The notes: a model not told the origin generated them from the sequence alone. 64,000 nt of DNA from UBA2287 sp964479665 (GCA_964479665.1 CAYZNN010000016.1:12149-76148); one strand, 5' to 3'. Positions 38,767-49,227 are shown, numbered from the stretch's first letter. Translations and numbers: made by a program.

Positions 38767-41097
38767 ATGAGGATGCAGCAAAGATTGACGTTGCAGCAAA
38801 AGATGTTGCTCATAATAATTGGCATCTCTGCAACTATATTTATACTTTCAATAGGTTATATCGGGTTACATAGTCGTGGGTTGGCCGTAAGCAATGCCAC
38901 CCTACATATGAGTATCACTGCTGAAATGCATGCTTCCAAAATTCATTGGCTTCTCGAAGAAGATCTCGTGGCTATGAGAACACTGGCATCAACTGTTGTA
39001 ACCCTCAGAACCCAACCCTTTGATAAGAGACAAGCAGCAATTAGAGAATTCTACCAAGAGATTATTCAAAAAAATCCTCAATATTTAGCTATTTGGGATA
39101 GTTGGGAAATGAGCAAAGTTGATTCGGGCTATTCGCTCCCCCATGGTCGATTTGTAAATGAATTTTGGCGAGTAGGTCAGAAAATTGAAACCAAGTTCTC
39201 GAAAAAAAGTTTACTTGGTGACCCTGAAGATTATGCTAGAATTAAAAAACATAAAAAGGAAAGCCTCGAGAACCCTTATTTCTATAGTTACACCGGTAGC
39301 GAAGCCGACCAACAACTTATGACCAGTATTATTGTTCCCATAATGGTTGGCGATGAGTTCTGGGGCGTTGTTGGAGTCGATATTTCGTTGGAACGCTACT
39401 ATAACATCATTACCCAAATTCGACCTTTTGAACAAAGTTCTTCCATGCTCATTTCGCACGACCTGAAATACATTGCTCATCCACAAAAGGAAATGCTTGG
39501 CAAAAGCATACTGAACGATTACGAAACCATTTTTGAGTCGAATGCAGTACTTTCAAAAATTGTTGATGGAGAATCCGCTTTCTTCACTGATAAGGATATA
39601 AATGGAAAACCCTCATACTTTACTCTTTCACCAATTTTTGTTGGCGAAAGCCAAATGCCCTGGTCTCTTTGTATGATTGTTCCCAGGTCAGTAATAGTTG
39701 AGCAAGGGAATAGGGCTCTTTACATTTCTCTTTTGGTTGGTTTAATTGGGTTGCTTCTTTTAAGTTACGCCACCTTTAAAGTGCTGAAAGGGAACATATT
39801 TAAACCTATTAATGCCATTACCAAAGTACTTCACAAACTTTCATTGGGCGAAGTAACCAGCGATATACAAATTGAAATAAAGAGCAAAGATGAAATAGGC
39901 CAAATGGGACAAGCGCTGTCCACAACAATTTTAGGACTCGAAAAAAAGATTGAATTTGCCAATAGCATTGGGAAGGGAATCCTAGATTCTTCATTTGATT
40001 TGCTTAGCACCAACGACTACCTTGGCAAAGCGCTTATAGATATGCGACAAAGCCTTAAAAAGGCCAACGAAGATGCTGAAAAGCGGCGACAAGAAGATAG
40101 TATTCGCCAGTGGACCAGCGAGGGGCTTACCCATTTCTCTGAACTCCTCCGACAAAACACTAACAATTTGGAAGTGCTTGCCTATTCAATTGTAAAGCAG
40201 CTGGTTCAAACCATCGATGCCAATCAGGGTGGTCTTTTCCTATTCAATGATGACGATTCGGAAAACCCACACTTTTTCCTTGCAGCTTCATTTGCTTTTA
40301 ATCGGCGAAAATTCATAAACAAAACAATTCTACCTGGCGAAGGGCTTATTGGTGCTTGTGCCATTGAGAAAAAAACAGTCCACCTTAAAGAAATTCCCGA
40401 CGGCTACATCGAAATTACCTCGGGTCTGGGCGGTGCCAAGCCCAATAATCTTTTAATAGTACCCCTTTTGCTCGAAGAAAGCGTACTGGGCGTTATTGAA
40501 CTTGCCTCTTTTAACGAGTTTGTAGAGTATCAAATAGAATTTGTAGAGCGAATTGCCATGAGCATTGCATCTACAATAACTTCTGTTCGGGTTAATATTC
40601 GCACATCACAACTTCTTACAAGAACGCAACAGCAAGCCGAAGAGATGCAGGCTCAAGAGGAGGAAATGAGGCAGAACATGGAAGAACTTCAGGCTACGCA
40701 AGAAGAATCGACCCGCAAAACTAGCGAAATGCAAAGTTTTATTGAAGCGCTCAACAATTCGAGTTTTGTTATTGAGTACGACTCGCTAGGTTTTATTACT
40801 TCAATTAACAATGCCTACCTTGAATTACTTGGCTTGAAAAGAGATGAGGTAATTGGGCTGCACCATTCCGATAAACTAGAAATGGATGCCTCGACCAAAA
40901 GGGAGTACGACCAATTCTGGAACGATTTACGCGCTGGAATCCCTCGCAAACAAACCAATCGGTTTGTAGCAAATGGTGCTAGTTTCGTGTTTCAGGAAAC
41001 CTACACTCCTATTAAAAATGAATTTGGAGAGGTGTATAAAATTCTGAAAATTGCAAACAATATAACCAATCTGGTTGATTCCAAAAAGTTTAACTAA
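38767..41097 (+). CDS. membrane receptor with cache, HAMP, GAF and PAS domains, paralogue of 22582-24873
   Basis: About 776 residues from the preferred start MRMQQRLTLQQKMLL; the frame is open 39 bases further upstream. Domain order is identical to the paralogue: transmembrane helix, periplasmic double cache (with VVGVDISLERY), transmembrane helix (about residues 320-340), HAMP, linker, GAF (about 480-625), coiled coil (EEEMRQNMEELQATQEESTR) and C-terminal PAS. It also lacks any output domain. Several segments are shared almost word for word, for example the GAF segment around ITSGLGG. It sits between the stress protein gene and dgt, 12 bases before the latter. Confidence 0.85.
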   Translation: MRMQQRLTLQQKMLLIIIGISATIFILSIGYIGLHSRGLAVSNATLHMSITAEMHASKIHWLLEEDLVAMRTLASTVVTLRTQPFDKRQAAIREFYQEIIQKNPQYLAIWDSWEMSKVDSGYSLPHGRFVNEFWRVGQKIETKFSKKSLLGDPEDYARIKKHKKESLENPYFYSYTGSEADQQLMTSIIVPIMVGDEFWGVVGVDISLERYYNIITQIRPFEQSSSMLISHDLKYIAHPQKEMLGKSILNDYETIFESNAVLSKIVDGESAFFTDKDINGKPSYFTLSPIFVGESQMPWSLCMIVPRSVIVEQGNRALYISLLVGLIGLLLLSYATFKVLKGNIFKPINAITKVLHKLSLGEVTSDIQIEIKSKDEIGQMGQALSTTILGLEKKIEFANSIGKGILDSSFDLLSTNDYLGKALIDMRQSLKKANEDAEKRRQEDSIRQWTSEGLTHFSELLRQNTNNLEVLAYSIVKQLVQTIDANQGGLFLFNDDDSENPHFFLAASFAFNRRKFINKTILPGEGLIGACAIEKKTVHLKEIPDGYIEITSGLGGAKPNNLLIVPLLLEESVLGVIELASFNEFVEYQIEFVERIAMSIASTITSVRVNIRTSQLLTRTQQQAEEMQAQEEEMRQNMEELQATQEESTRKTSEMQSFIEALNNSSFVIEYDSLGFITSINNAYLELLGLKRDEVIGLHHSDKLEMDASTKREYDQFWNDLRAGIPRKQTNRFVANGASFVFQETYTPIKNEFGEVYKILKIANNITNLVDSKKFN

Positions 41098-41109
41098 TCT
41101 GTTCGTAAT

Positions 41110-42444
41110 ATGAACTGGAACCAACTTTTAACCCCATTTCGCTACGGTTCCTCTTCGGTACAGAACAACCCTATTGAATCGCGCAGCCAATTTCAACGCG
41201 ATTACGACCGTATTATTTTCAGTTCTCCCTTTAGGCGCTTGCAAAATAAAACTCAAGTTTTTCCCCTTCCCGGAAGCATATTTGTGCATAACCGGTTAAC
41301 CCATAGCCTCGAGGTGGCTAGCGTTGGCAAGAGCCTCGGAAATAGCATTATTGAAACTGTTTATAAAAATGAACCCAACATAAGTCCGCAACTTGTTGAG
41401 CAAATTCCAACCATTATTGCCACAGCTTGCTTGGCTCACGACCTGGGTAACCCTCCCTTTGGTCATAGCGGCGAAGAGGCCATTAGAAACTATTTTATAC
41501 GCAACCAATCGAACTACAAGCACTTACTAACCGAGCAACAGTGGCACGATTTGATTCGATACGAAGGCAATGCCAATGCGCTCAGGCTGCTTACCCATCA
41601 GTTTGAAGGCCGCAGGCCGGGAGGCTTCCGCCTAAACTATCCAATTTTGGGATCTGTGGTAAAGTACCCTTGGGTTTCCGATGTTCCAAGCACCAAAAAA
41701 TTTGGTGTTTTTCAGAGCGAATGGGATTGGTACGCGCAGCTAGCCGCAACGCTTGGGTTACCTAAGCATAGCGAAACCTCTGCATATTCAAGGCATCCAT
41801 TGGTATATTTAGTTGAAGCAGCCGACGATATTTGTTACCAAATAATGGACCTTGAGGATGCCCACAAACTGGGGATACTAGAATACCAGGTTGTTGAGTC
41901 GCTGTTTCTAGCATTTTTCAACCCCAAAAATGATGCGCAATGGATTACTAACATACATAGCACATTAAAAGAAGTAACCGATCGAAATGAAATGGTTGCT
42001 TTTTTGCGCGCAATGGTAATCGGTAAGATTATTCAGCTGTGCTCAAAGGTTTTCGAGAATAACTACTCTCGAATAATGGAAGGCGAAGCCGTGCCCTCAT
42101 TAATTAATCAACTCGAATCTGATGGCCAACAGGCCATTGCTCAAGTTAGGAGCGTATCCGTTGAAAAAGTTTACAACCATAGAAGCGTTGTAGAAATTGA
42201 GTTGGCTGGCTACAAAGTACTTTCAACGCTTCTCGACTCTATTTGTCCTGCTATGCTCATGGCATCCGATAGCTATTCAAAGAAAATATTGCGACTTATT
42301 CCTGAACAGTATCGTATTAACCCTTCTGCTGCTGATTACGATAAGTTAATGCGATCACTCGATTTTGTTTCGGGAATGACCGATGTTTACGCCCTGGAAC
42401 TTTATAGAACCCTTACGGGAATAGAGATACCCGGAATTAGTTGA
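41110..42444 (+). CDS. dgt: deoxyguanosinetriphosphate triphosphohydrolase-like protein
   Basis: A 444-residue HD-superfamily enzyme that removes triphosphate from dGTP or other dNTPs. The signature is complete: SQFQRDYDRIIFSSPFRRLQ, KTQVFPL, RLTHSLEVASVGKSLG, CLAHDLGNPPFGHSGEEAI, and YLVEAADDICYQIMDLEDA, which supply the HD metal ligands. Length matches the Bacteroidota dGTPase type. Its stop is five bases from that of the convergent exonuclease/GIY-YIG gene. The frame is intact. Confidence 0.92.
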   Translation: MNWNQLLTPFRYGSSSVQNNPIESRSQFQRDYDRIIFSSPFRRLQNKTQVFPLPGSIFVHNRLTHSLEVASVGKSLGNSIIETVYKNEPNISPQLVEQIPTIIATACLAHDLGNPPFGHSGEEAIRNYFIRNQSNYKHLLTEQQWHDLIRYEGNANALRLLTHQFEGRRPGGFRLNYPILGSVVKYPWVSDVPSTKKFGVFQSEWDWYAQLAATLGLPKHSETSAYSRHPLVYLVEAADDICYQIMDLEDAHKLGILEYQVVESLFLAFFNPKNDAQWITNIHSTLKEVTDRNEMVAFLRAMVIGKIIQLCSKVFENNYSRIMEGEAVPSLINQLESDGQQAIAQVRSVSVEKVYNHRSVVEIELAGYKVLSTLLDSICPAMLMASDSYSKKILRLIPEQYRINPSAADYDKLMRSLDFVSGMTDVYALELYRTLTGIEIPGIS

Positions 42445-42449
42445 TAAAA

Positions 42450-43817
42450 TTAAAGGTAAATAACATTTTTTCCGTTTGTGCTTAGTAAATGCCTTCCAAC
42501 AGCCTGAACAATGTCGAGATAATTATGACAGGTAGTCATAGACTCGGTTATTAACTCAATGTTGTTGCCACAATATTCAGGACTAAAGAAACCACACCCC
42601 TGAACCCTTCCATTCACAACTTTAACAAACGACATTTCGTCGGCGTTAGGCCCTTTATCGAAGATAACGTACGATCCGTTCAGTTTTTTGAAACTGTTAA
42701 TGGCTCTTTTTACCCTTTCGTTATAGGTACAGGGTGCTTCAGCTCCCTCGCAAGCACCTAAGCACTTTCGAATCTGACGTTGGAAACAAGCGCCTGAAGT
42801 TGGGTAAAGACCACACATTTTAAGGCAGAGCTTGAAGTCGTCAATAATCCGAAGTAATGAATTACGTGCAACTTCAATTCGAGAATAGCTGCCAACGGGA
42901 TCCTCTTGTCGAGCATTCAGTTTGGCCAGTTCAAAGGTTTTATATCCCTCGGGGCTTTGGCCCTCAAATAAACCGTACATGTTAGTTGGGCGTCGTCCCA
43001 AGCGATTATATATTGGTAACATGGCTTTTATAAGCTCCGACTCCTTTATGATTGCAATAAGTTCGCTGCCGGTTAGTTCGAAATCGACTTGTGCAACTTT
43101 CGAAGCCATTTCGATAGCTCTTTTAGATTTGCTTTCGTTCAAATGCTGAAGCACTCTGGTTCGTATTCTTTTGCTTTTACAAATGTATAAGGGTTGACCA
43201 TTATTATTGTTTAAAAAGTAAACACCTGTGGCTTCGGGCAAAGAATCAATAGTGGTAAAATCGAGTGCCGTTGTGTATCTTCTTTGCTAACTGCTTTCGC
43301 TTGTGGCATTAGCCAATTCGGAAGGATTGATTTCTAAAAGCAGTTCGAAAAGTTTAACCGTTGCTTTGGCATCGCCTGCAGCCCGGTGCCTCGAATCGAT
43401 GCTAATTCCAAGTTCAGAACAAATATTACCAAGGCTGTACGATTTGTACCCCGGAATAATTTTTCGCGACATTTTAACTGTGCAGAGTTTTTTTCGAGAA
43501 AAGTTATAACCAAAACGTTTAAACTCTGCTTCAATAAAACCGTAATCGAATTGCACATTATGTGCAACAAATATGGAGCCTTCGGTTAATTCAATAATTC
43601 TTCGGGCAATTTCGAAGAAACGTGGCGCGTTTGCAACCATCTCATTCGAAATACCAGTCATTTGAGTAATGTAGTACGGAATGGATATTTCGGGATTTAC
43701 AAGCGATATAAACTTATCGACTACTTTCGAACCATCGTGCTTATAAATGGCTATTTCAGTTATTCTGTTGCGAGAGGAACTACCACCAGTTGTTTCAATG
43801 TCTACAATACAATACAT
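42450..43817 (-). pseudogene. DnaQ-type exonuclease fused to a UvrC-like GIY-YIG domain, split by an in-frame amber codon
   Basis: Residues 1-176 form a DEDDh 3'-5' exonuclease (IVDIETTGG, FVAHNVQFDYGF, HRAAGDAKAT). A TAG at 43287-43289 ends this part, and the same frame continues through QRRYTTALDF into a GIY-YIG nuclease domain (LPEATGVYFLNNNNGQPLYI, LTGSELIAIIKESELIKAML) followed by the UvrC-like Cys-rich region (GACFQRQIRKCLGACEG). In related bacteria the two domains form one protein of about 460 residues, the size obtained by reading through the TAG. The amber codon lies in the interdomain linker, so the exonuclease could still be made alone. The second half has no convincing start of its own. 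It is the last gene of the porZ operon. Confidence 0.75.
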
Positions 43818-43824
43818 GGGGAGC

Positions 43825-44419
43825 CTAAAGCATTCTTGCCATTAGCAGCAGAACTATAGGAATAACAAAGTGCATATCCACCACTTCTGTAATAGTTTTA
43901 AGCGCAAGCCGTATGTGAGCCTCAACTGTTCTTTCAGAGAGGGAAAGTTCGGTTGCAATTTCCCGATACGAAAGGCCCTTTTCTCTGCTCATTTTATATA
44001 CTAACTGGCGTTGAGTTGGAAGCTCGTTAATTACCTTATTAACCATGCTTTGGATATCGGAAAAAATCAGATCGTCTTCGGTTTTATTGCTTGCAAGGCT
44101 TAAAGCATGCTTAACATATTCGAAATAAGCTTGCTCGTTTACTTTTCTGCGGTTCTGATTAAATATGGTATTTCGAGCAATGGTAACTGAACGATAGGCT
44201 TTCGTTGATATTGTTTCTGTTTTCCCATATTTTTAAGAACACCTCCTGAACAATCTCTTCGGCATCGTGCTGGTTACGTATATAGCGTAATGCAAAGTAA
44301 TAAATACGATCCGAAAAACAATGAAAAACCCTTTAGAATGCTTCAATATATCCATTCCGTAATGCAACGAGAATAGATTTACCAACTGCTCCACCTTCCA
44401 ATTTCGAATCGTCTTCCAT
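43825..44419 (-). pseudogene. ECF RNA polymerase sigma-70 factor, nonsense and frameshift
   Basis: The gene can be read from the ATG at 44417-44419 (MEDDSKLEGGAVGKS). An in-frame TAA at 44333-44335 interrupts region 2 (GYIEAF, stop, RVFHCFSDRIYYFALRYI, then HDAEEIVQEVFLKIW). A deletion at about 44181-44188 then shifts the frame in region 2.4, where relatives read FxxYLFTIARN; this part continues in another frame to 43825 through IARNTIFNQNRR and an intact region 4 (GLSYREIATELSLSERTVEA). The hydrophobic tail after region 4 is typical of Bacteroidota ECF factors. No anti-sigma FecR gene is adjacent. It lies between GH3 and the exonuclease gene with gaps of 18 and 7 bases. Confidence 0.8.
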
Positions 44420-44437
44420 GGTTTTGAGTTGTGGGTA

Positions 44438-45958
44438 TTAATTTATCGGGTTTTGCATGCCTATAATTGCATCAACATACTCTCTAGTATTGCTCAATCG
44501 CGGAACCTTATTTTGTCCGCCAAGTTTGCCCCTTTCCTTCATCCATTCGAAAAAAGAACCCGGCTTCATAATCTTAATTACCGGTGCCGATAATGTAATG
44601 CCCTTATATCGTTTTGCCTCATAATCTGAATTTAAAGCACATAGGGCATTGTCGAGAATAGTAGTAAAAAAATCGAGGTCGTTAGGTTGGTTTTCGAACT
44701 CAATAAGCCATTCGTGAGCTCCTTTGGCATTATCGGCCATATAAATGGGGGCTGCAGTATATTCGCGAATTAGAGCACCCGTTTTTTCGCAGGCAATTTT
44801 TAATGCCTTTTCGGCATTGTCAATAATTAATTCTTCTCCAAATGCGTTAATAAAGTGCTTGGTTCGTCCGGTAATCTTAATTCGGTGCGGGAATCGCGAT
44901 TCAAATTTAACAGTGTCGCCAATTATATATCGCCAAAGCCCCGAGTTGGTGCTAATAACTAAGGCGTAGTTTTTATTTAGTTCCACATCGGCTATAGTAT
45001 GCACCTGTGGGTTTGGGTAGTGTATTTGTTCAAAAGGAATAAATTCATAAAAAATTCCGTAGTCAAGCATCAGAAGCATTTCGTTTACCGAGGGTTCATC
45101 CTGAATTGCAAAGAATCCTTCACTCGCATTGTAGGTTTCTAGGTAGTTCATCTTATCGGTTGGAATAACCTTACGAAACTGTTCCCTATAGGGATCGAAA
45201 CTTACACCACCATGGATAAACAGTTCAAGGTTGGGCCAAACTTCAAGCAGATTGTCCTTCCCTGTATGGCTAAGAATATGCTTTACCATTACCAAGTTCC
45301 ACGATGGAACACCTGCGAGGCTCGTTACATTTTCCTTTAAAGCCTCGTGGGTAAGTTTTCCCAACTTTTCTTCCCATTCAGGAATTAATGCCACTTGCTG
45401 GCTGGGAGTGCGAATAAAATTGACCCACCAGGGTAAATTTTCGATTAGGATTGCAGATAAATCGCCGTAATAAGAATCGTTACTGAAATTATCTATTTGG
45501 TGGCTACCGCCCAGAGTAAGCCCTTTCCCTGAAAAAATTTCTGTCTCAGGGTTCTGATTGGTATAAATGGCTAACACATCGCGCCCTCCGCGAAAGTGAC
45601 ACTCCTCAAGAGCATCATTACTTACCGGAATAAACTTACTTTTATCGCTGGTAGTTCCCGACGATTTGGCAAACCACTTCACATTGCCGGGCCAGAGTAT
45701 GTTTTGTTCACCTTTACGTAATAGATCTACGTATGGCTTTAATTGCTCGTAATCGCAAAGGGGAACCTTGCTCTGAAAATCGGCTACGCTCTTAATGCGA
45801 CCAAACCCATATTTCTTACCAAAATGGGTGTTTTTAGCTTTATCGATAAGCTTAAATAGGGTTTCTTCTTGCACTTCCATTGGAAACCGTCTGAAAAGGT
45901 CAATTTGGTGCAATCTTTTTGTATTTCCCCAAACTATTAGCGATTTTATTAGCGACAT
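44438..45958 (-). CDS. GH3-family acyl-acid amido synthetase-like protein
   Basis: A 506-residue adenylate-forming enzyme related to plant GH3 proteins, which couple acyl acids to amino acids through an acyl-adenylate. Visible family features include FAKSSGTTSDKSKFIPVS (ATP/phosphate-binding loop), NASEGFFAIQDEP, and a C-terminal ITGRTKHFINAFGEELIIDN domain. Bacterial members are about 500 residues, shorter than plant ones, and their substrates are not established. It lies between recO (29 bases) and the broken sigma factor gene (18 bases) in a single-direction operon. The frame is intact. Confidence 0.88.
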   Translation of the reverse strand: MSLIKSLIVWGNTKRLHQIDLFRRFPMEVQEETLFKLIDKAKNTHFGKKYGFGRIKSVADFQSKVPLCDYEQLKPYVDLLRKGEQNILWPGNVKWFAKSSGTTSDKSKFIPVSNDALEECHFRGGRDVLAIYTNQNPETEIFSGKGLTLGGSHQIDNFSNDSYYGDLSAILIENLPWWVNFIRTPSQQVALIPEWEEKLGKLTHEALKENVTSLAGVPSWNLVMVKHILSHTGKDNLLEVWPNLELFIHGGVSFDPYREQFRKVIPTDKMNYLETYNASEGFFAIQDEPSVNEMLLMLDYGIFYEFIPFEQIHYPNPQVHTIADVELNKNYALVISTNSGLWRYIIGDTVKFESRFPHRIKITGRTKHFINAFGEELIIDNAEKALKIACEKTGALIREYTAAPIYMADNAKGAHEWLIEFENQPNDLDFFTTILDNALCALNSDYEAKRYKGITLSAPVIKIMKPGSFFEWMKERGKLGGQNKVPRLSNTREYVDAIIGMQNPIN

Positions 45959-45987
45959 ACATTAAGCCTTTATTCAATACAAATATA

Positions 45988-46719
45988 CTATGTTTCGAAC
46001 ACATCGGACAGTACTTGCAGCGAGTTTATAGGAGGAAAACTTCCCAGATGGTAGCTAAAGTAATCTAGCATTCCTTTTAAAAAGGCAACCCTCAGGCGGC
46101 CGTTCAGTTCAACTCCTTCAATGTTATCATACCCATATTGCAGGAAATAGCTAAGTATCTCGCTATTCTCAGAATTAAAAAACTGAGGGTGCAAAGGCTC
46201 CAATTCCTCAAAATGCCCTGTTTTTATATTGAAAAACCGACAGGTTGAGGAGTAGCTGCCGCTCGGAAAAAAACCAATGTAGCGAGAAAGTTGAACAAGG
46301 AAAGCTAGATGAAAATTTACTACTCCGGTTTGAGTATTGTCGAGATACTCTATTGAACTTTCGAGAAATTGATAAAGGCTTGGATTAGCCTCTTCTTCAC
46401 GAACAGTACGGTATACTACTTCGCTTATAAAAAGAGCCAATGCTCTCTTAATATGGTTATGAGGCAGGCTGGTAAGAGATATATATGGATGTGCCTCCTT
46501 AAAGCGCCCCATGCCACCGTGACGAGATGGGTAATAATGAATATTAAGCATCGTCAGGGGTTGAAATAGTATGGCCTTACCTGCCCGCTTTCCCGTGGGG
46601 TAGGCTCTATTTACCATTACAGTTTGCCTGCCTTGTTGCCTAGTGTATAAATGAGCAATCAGGCTAGTTTCACCATAACGAATGCCACGGAGGGCAATTG
46701 CCTGATCGTTATGAAGCAT
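45988..46719 (-). CDS. recO: DNA repair protein RecO
   Basis: A 243-residue RecO protein, which helps load RecA on SSB-coated DNA in the RecFOR pathway. The start at 46719 (MLHNDQAIALRGIRYGETSL) is chosen over an upstream one that would run into porZ, because it gives the standard N-terminal OB-fold. The sequence GKRAGKAILFQPLTMLNIHY and the helical C-terminal domain follow. The zinc-binding cysteines found in some RecO proteins are not conserved here; only one Cys (SSTCRFFN) is visible in that region. It starts 13 bases after the porZ stop. Confidence 0.9.
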   Translation of the reverse strand: MLHNDQAIALRGIRYGETSLIAHLYTRQQGRQTVMVNRAYPTGKRAGKAILFQPLTMLNIHYYPSRHGGMGRFKEAHPYISLTSLPHNHIKRALALFISEVVYRTVREEEANPSLYQFLESSIEYLDNTQTGVVNFHLAFLVQLSRYIGFFPSGSYSSTCRFFNIKTGHFEELEPLHPQFFNSENSEILSYFLQYGYDNIEGVELNGRLRVAFLKGMLDYFSYHLGSFPPINSLQVLSDVFET

Positions 46720-46732
46720 GGCTGATAAAAAA

Positions 46733-49051
46733 TTACTTAACAAAAAGAATCTTTCCTGCTGCAGTTTGTTCACCACTACTATCGGAACAGAAGAAAAGAT
46801 AAACCCCGGTTGCTACCCGTTTACCTTGTCTGTTTTTTCCATTCCATGTAGCTTGGCCACCCTGGCTTACGGTTTCGTAAACCAAATTACCACTAATGTC
46901 GGTTATTTTTACTATGGTTTTCTCTACGAGTCCCGTAATTGTAATATCGCCCGTATAATTGGGTCGAACCGGATTTGGGAATGCATAAACTTTCCCAAAA
47001 GTTTCCCCTGGCTCCGTTGCATCGCCACGATATGATACCATTCCCTTATCGGTTGAAATAAAAACCTCGCCAGTTGTAGGGTGGACTGCAATATGCTGAA
47101 TATTATTAGAAGGGAGAGGACAATTAGACGTGGTAAAATGCTTCAGCTGCTTAGTACCATCGGCCGATTGAAGAATGGCTCCTGATCGTGAGGTACCAAA
47201 CCACTTGCGGTTGCCTCCGTCAACCGCAATGGTGGTTACTACCTCGTTTTCGAGTAGGAATACCGCCAACCCCGAAACTACATCGGGGACCCTAACCCTC
47301 TGAAAACTAAAAGAAGAAGGTGTAAACACCCGCTCGGGATTATAGGAAACCAAAACGCCATCAGCGGTTCCTATCCAAAGGTAGCCGTCCCTATCGAAAG
47401 CAATTGATGCAATATCGTTTGGCAACGAATTTCCTAGTCCATCGATTAGTGGTGGTTTTCGAAAAGCGTCGTCGCTCGCTGAAGATGGGTCGGCTCCAGG
47501 GTCGAGCACAAACAGACCACCTCCCGATGGCAATATGAGCCATAGATGCCCAGCGGACGAGAAATGTATATCGGAAAAACGGGTTGCACCAATTTGGTTG
47601 GCATACGGAAAGCTGAACCAACGTCCATCGGTTAACCTAACCGATATGGGTCTGTCGACCCCAACATTAGCTGCCCAAAGGTTGCCCGACTTGTCGAAAG
47701 CAATGCCACTAACTCTGCAGTAGGGGCCAGAAATAATGGTTTGCAGGGTACTATTTGCTGGTGAATAGTTTTCAACAAATTCGTCGTTTACAAAATGCGA
47801 AATACCATTACCCCAGCTCGAAGCAAAATACTCGCTTGGGTTCGAAGGATTTACCAATACCCTCACCGCATCGAACATGGAAGTATTTCTGTATGTACTC
47901 CATTGGTTGTTCATGTTGGTATTAATAGTAAATGGTAACCAACGGTTCCCATAGGCATTGTTGTAAGCTCCTGCTGCCACAATGAATCCATTGCCCTTGG
48001 GGGCAATATGAAACGAGTTATTGCTCTCGGGACCGTTGGGACTCGCTTCGACCCACGATTCACCCATTCGATACATTAGGCCATACTCTTTGTCGGCTAC
48101 GGCCAAATTTCCGCTCCAATCTAAATGTGCATAGCTGGGGCTAAACTTCGAAAACGAAGGGTACGAAAACTGCCAAAATCCTCCACCCTGAAGTCCCTGA
48201 TAGTGGGCAATTCCCGATCCGGAGCAGATAATTAGGTATGTTTCATTTGCCGACAAATTGTTTATAACATTGAAGTAGCGGAAACGCTGAATCCACTGTT
48301 CCCCGTCCCTGTACCAAACCACGTCGGGTGTAGTATTGCCGTTATTTTGAGCAATTATTAATTTATCTTTAAATATAGCTAGAGCACCAACCTGCGTATT
48401 GGGGTTTGGTAAAGTATTGTCGAGGCTCCACGCTGCAAAGTGGAATAAATTTGGACTATTTAAACTTGCAAACATTAATCCGCTCTCTGTTGCAGCATAT
48501 ATGGTTGAATTAAAAACGAGGGTTTGAAATACCGGCAAATTGGCACCCCCTGAACCTATCATGTATGTGTCCTTAATTTCGAAACGGCTGGTGTTTAGCA
48601 CTACAATGCCAAAGCCCGTTGAAATATGAACAATTTCATTATCAACAAAATAAAAATGATTGATGGTCTTTTCGCCTATCATAGGCTTATCCTTAATAAA
48701 CGGGATGTTAACCACGCGGTTTGAGAAAACCATATCGATATTGCCATCGCTGTATCCCACCAGCAGCAGTTTTTGATAAGGAGAATAGGCAATGCTTGAA
48801 ATACCAACGCCCGACAACCCGTTTACCCTGTTGAGTTTGCCTACATCTCCATCGGTGGGGTTATACCAGAAAACTCCATTCGCTGTTGAAACATAAACTT
48901 TACTATCGCCCGAAGTAACTGTTAATCCTCGTTTATACGAAAAATGGTCGCGCCATTGTCCTACTGCTGGCTGAGCCATTACATTGCTTGTAAAAAAGCA
49001 TACTAATACGAGATGTGCAAAAAGGCTAACAACCTGAAATCTGATTTTCAT
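46733..49051 (-). CDS. porZ: type IX secretion system component PorZ-like
   Basis: A 772-residue secreted protein, close to the 776 residues of P. gingivalis PorZ. A signal peptide ending NVMAQ is followed by PAVGQWRDHFSYKRGL, the PorZ-type start of a first beta-propeller. A second propeller with regulator-type blades (SIAFDRDGYLWIGTADGVLV) follows, then a C-terminal T9SS sorting domain (VYAFPNPVRPNY ... TGVYLFF). PorZ is a surface component of the T9SS attachment complex that feeds anionic LPS to sortase PorU, and it is itself exported by T9SS. It is the first gene of a five-gene operon porZ-recO-GH3-sigma-exonuclease; porZ next to recO is a familiar arrangement in this phylum. Confidence 0.85.
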   Translation of the reverse strand: MKIRFQVVSLFAHLVLVCFFTSNVMAQPAVGQWRDHFSYKRGLTVTSGDSKVYVSTANGVFWYNPTDGDVGKLNRVNGLSGVGISSIAYSPYQKLLLVGYSDGNIDMVFSNRVVNIPFIKDKPMIGEKTINHFYFVDNEIVHISTGFGIVVLNTSRFEIKDTYMIGSGGANLPVFQTLVFNSTIYAATESGLMFASLNSPNLFHFAAWSLDNTLPNPNTQVGALAIFKDKLIIAQNNGNTTPDVVWYRDGEQWIQRFRYFNVINNLSANETYLIICSGSGIAHYQGLQGGGFWQFSYPSFSKFSPSYAHLDWSGNLAVADKEYGLMYRMGESWVEASPNGPESNNSFHIAPKGNGFIVAAGAYNNAYGNRWLPFTINTNMNNQWSTYRNTSMFDAVRVLVNPSNPSEYFASSWGNGISHFVNDEFVENYSPANSTLQTIISGPYCRVSGIAFDKSGNLWAANVGVDRPISVRLTDGRWFSFPYANQIGATRFSDIHFSSAGHLWLILPSGGGLFVLDPGADPSSASDDAFRKPPLIDGLGNSLPNDIASIAFDRDGYLWIGTADGVLVSYNPERVFTPSSFSFQRVRVPDVVSGLAVFLLENEVVTTIAVDGGNRKWFGTSRSGAILQSADGTKQLKHFTTSNCPLPSNNIQHIAVHPTTGEVFISTDKGMVSYRGDATEPGETFGKVYAFPNPVRPNYTGDITITGLVEKTIVKITDISGNLVYETVSQGGQATWNGKNRQGKRVATGVYLFFCSDSSGEQTAAGKILFVK

Positions 49052-49227
49052 AACTTTGAATTGCTATATGGAATTAATAACAATATTAATTATAAAAAAG
49101 TATCGCAACACAATAACAAAATGAATAAAAGCAAGCATGTTGGCACAATAAATGGTAATTGCAAACGTACTCAATTTAAAACTATTGCTTGCGTTTGCTC
49201 TAGTATCGATTATTAAACAGTGAAATT

